Shown: positions 5,328-6,783 of the stretch, one piece after another
How the letters are laid out: every line of letters begins with the position of its first letter
Position numbering within the stretch: the stretch's first letter is position 1
Origin: Reyranella sp.
GTDB lineage: Bacteria; Pseudomonadota; Alphaproteobacteria; Reyranellales; Reyranellaceae
DNA length: 6,783 nucleotides
Assembly: GCA_004296815.1 (NCBI GenBank)
Contig: SCVT01000113.1
Span: 1 to 6,783, forward strand
Direction of reading: 5' to 3'
Notes under the pieces: model-generated
What the model saw: only the letters and a program-made list of their open reading frames with translations
The model's database searches: none
Told to the model about the DNA's origin: nothing
Translations under genes and position numbers: made by a program

Positions 5328-6651
5328 TGCGATTCTGGGCGTTCCAGTAGAGCTCGAGGTTCGAGATCAGCGCCGGGCTGAAATGACAGTAGGCCTGCTC
5401 GCGGGCGTAGAGCGCGGCGTAGCGGCGGAACGTGTCGAGCGGCTCGACGCCAAGCCTGAGCGCGCGCCGGTTGCCGATGGCGCCCACCGCGCCAGAGCCC
5501 GTGAGGCGGTCGATGACGCGGACGATGGTCGCATCGATCTCCGAAGGCGGCACGACCTCGTCGCAGATCATGCGACCGACCTCCGAATCGCACTCGATGC
5601 GGCGCTCGTACATGATCGCCTGGCGCGCGAGGCGGTCGCCGACGAATCGGGAGAGCCGGAGGTTGGCCATCGCCGGGATGATGCCTTCCTTGCGCGCCGG
5701 CAGGGTCATGTAGGCATCGCGGCCGGCGATGTTGAAGTCGGTGGCGAGCAGGATCTGGCAGCCGCCGCCGATCGCGAAGGTCTCGACCGCCGAGATCCAG
5801 AGCTTCTCGATCGAGTCGCCCGCGACCTCGTCCGGCGCCACGTCCGGTCGCGCCAGGCCGCGGAACATCTTGTTCACGAAGCCCATGTCGCGGACCAGGA
5901 ACCACAGGAAGGGGATCTTGCCGTAATAGAGGTGCGTGAGGTTGATGCCGGCATTGTAAACGCGGCGGCCGGCATACTTGCCTTCCGGCACGACGTCGCC
6001 GCGCAGCACCGCGACCTCGCTCTGGCGGTCGAGGATGCAGACGTCGGCGCCGATCTCGGTGGCAACCTGCGTGGAGTTGTCCTCGGAATTGAGGAAACGC
6101 CGGTTGGCGAGCAGCAGCACCGCCGCCTTGCCCTGGCGTTCGATCCGCGCGAACTCCAGATCGAGGCGTCCGTCGCGCTGGAACTTGGAAAGTGCCTCGG
6201 CCGATTCCTCGCGGGGCAGCAGCATGGCGTGGCAGAGATGAAGGCCGCATTCGGGATCGGCCAGGAACTGGTTGCAGAGGATGCCCTGGTCGATCTCGAC
6301 GCCGTCCTTCTCCGACTGGCGAAGGGCGGCCTCGGCTTCGACCTGCGCCCTCGTCGGCACGAGGCCCGGCACGAGCGCGGCGGCCTCGTAGACCAGGCGT
6401 TCGATGCGCACGAACTTCCGGCGATTGTCGGTGATCCTGTCGTAGAGCGTGCGCGCGTGGCGCCGCAGGAAGGCGAAGCGCGCCTCGCGCGCAGCCTGCT
6501 TCAGCATCTCGGCGGCATCGTGCTGGGCCGCATCGCGGTTCGGTTTGGCGGGCAGGCGGGCGAGCCGTTCGGCGGCGTCGCGCCAGAGGCCTGAGAAGGC
6601 CGCCGTGTCGGCGGCGAAGTCGCCGGTGGCTGCGACCGGTGCCGGAGTCAT
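5320..6651 (-). CDS. DpgC-like crotonase-fold enzyme (cofactor-independent aryl-acetyl-CoA dioxygenase family)
   Basis: This is a 443-residue protein with a charged helical N-terminal domain (about 1-175) and a crotonase (enoyl-CoA hydratase/isomerase) fold behind it. It matches DpgC, which uses O2 without metal or cofactor to convert 3,5-dihydroxyphenylacetyl-CoA to 3,5-dihydroxyphenylglyoxylate plus CoA. Visible motifs are FLNSEDN at 186-192, RRVYNAGINLTHL at 229-241, FLVRDMGFVNK at 251-261, ETFAIGGGCQILL at 290-302, and TLPARKEGIIPAMANLRL at 316-333. As I recall, active-site residues of the Streptomyces enzyme are Glu189, Arg254 and Gln299; here Glu190, Arg254 and Gln299 sit at nearly the same numbers. 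Length is also DpgC-like, whereas plain crotonases are about 260. ATG 6651 is preceded by AGGAAA with 5 bases between. No dpgA, dpgB or dpgD is in the window. The true substrate is unknown, and ordinary hydratase activity is possible but less likely. Confidence 0.85.
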   Translation of the reverse strand: MTPAPVAATGDFAADTAAFSGLWRDAAERLARLPAKPNRDAAQHDAAEMLKQAAREARFAFLRRHARTLYDRITDNRRKFVRIERLVYEAAALVPGLVPTRAQVEAEAALRQSEKDGVEIDQGILCNQFLADPECGLHLCHAMLLPREESAEALSKFQRDGRLDLEFARIERQGKAAVLLLANRRFLNSEDNSTQVATEIGADVCILDRQSEVAVLRGDVVPEGKYAGRRVYNAGINLTHLYYGKIPFLWFLVRDMGFVNKMFRGLARPDVAPDEVAGDSIEKLWISAVETFAIGGGCQILLATDFNIAGRDAYMTLPARKEGIIPAMANLRLSRFVGDRLARQAIMYERRIECDSEVGRMICDEVVPPSEIDATIVRVIDRLTGSGAVGAIGNRRALRLGVEPLDTFRRYAALYAREQAYCHFSPALISNLELYWNAQNRKA

Positions 6652-6656
6652 CGACG

Positions 6657-6662
6657 TTTCCT
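6657..6662 (-). promoter_or_regulatory. Ribosome binding site for the dpgC-like gene
   Basis: Read on the minus strand, AGGAAA lies 5 bases before the ATG at 6651. It supports that start and lies within the 26-base space between the tRNA 3' end and the gene. Confidence 0.65.
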
Positions 6663-6677
6663 GCTTGATTGGAATTT

Positions 6678-6752
<75 letters not shown>

Positions 6753-6761
6753 GTCGCCGGC

Positions 6762-6767
6762 ATTCTA
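6762..6767 (-). promoter_or_regulatory. Probable -10 element of the tRNA-Gly promoter
   Basis: On the minus strand TAGAAT (one base off TATAAT) ends 9 bases before the tRNA 5' end, so transcription would begin about 2-3 bases upstream of the mature tRNA. A GC-rich discriminator (GCCGGCGAC) follows, as is common for stable-RNA promoters under stringent control. The -35 element, 16-18 bases further upstream, would fall at or beyond the window edge and cannot be checked. Confidence 0.5.
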
Positions 6768-6783
6768 GCCCGCGGTTGCGCCG

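Noticed and set aside
4844..6250. Minus-strand open frame (468 codons) across livF and the dpgC-like gene
   Set aside because: It is the longest frame there but is Arg/Pro-rich and out of frame with the DpgC motifs. It overlaps two genes with clear conserved residues.
5383..6594. Plus-strand open frame (403 codons) opposite the dpgC-like gene
   Set aside because: It is an antisense shadow: Val/Ala/Asp/Arg-rich, with no motifs, while the opposite strand carries the full DpgC-type sequence.

Overview
The window is GC-rich and almost entirely coding. The organism looks like an alphaproteobacterium. The best evidence is a RegB/RegA (PrrB/PrrA, ActS/ActR) redox two-component pair whose regulator carries the nearly invariant alphaproteobacterial DNA-binding tail. 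The codon use and the tRNA fit that reading. The genus is not determined; a Rhodospirillales or Hyphomicrobiales (Rhizobiales) lineage is a guess.

Left part, plus strand (1-5306): six same-strand genes are packed with gaps of 23 bases or fewer. They are the 3' end of a probable NUDIX hydrolase (open at the window edge), the RegB-type membrane histidine kinase, the RegA-type response regulator, and a HAAT/branched-chain-amino-acid-type ABC importer made of LivH, a LivM-LivG fusion, and LivF. No substrate-binding protein (LivK) is in the window. The spacing suggests one transcript in which redox sensing and solute uptake are encoded together; this is inference.

The importer is the odd part. 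LivG, fused behind LivM, keeps Walker A, Q-loop, Walker B and H-switch but lacks the helical subdomain and the LSGGQ-type signature (roughly 60 residues missing in frame). LivF keeps LSGGQ but lacks the short N-terminal stretch that normally carries the A-loop aromatic residue. In a LivG/LivF heterodimer both losses fall on the same composite ATP site. The other site, LivG Walker motifs with LivF LSGGQ, stays complete. The cassette is therefore either a streamlined one-site importer or one that is decaying. LivH also has no ATG/GTG/TTG start before its conserved N-terminal helix, and a CTG start fits best.

Right part, minus strand (5320-6783): a convergent gene encodes a DpgC-like, crotonase-fold, probably cofactor-independent dioxygenase. 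It lies 26 bases downstream of a tRNA-Gly(CCC) gene, and a TAGAAT -10 element stands just before the tRNA. The dioxygenase gene may be read through from the tRNA promoter. Only 13 bases separate livF from this gene, and a short palindrome there may end transcription in both directions.

No intergenic stretch exceeds about 50 bases. I saw no insertion sequence, CRISPR array, origin or riboswitch.
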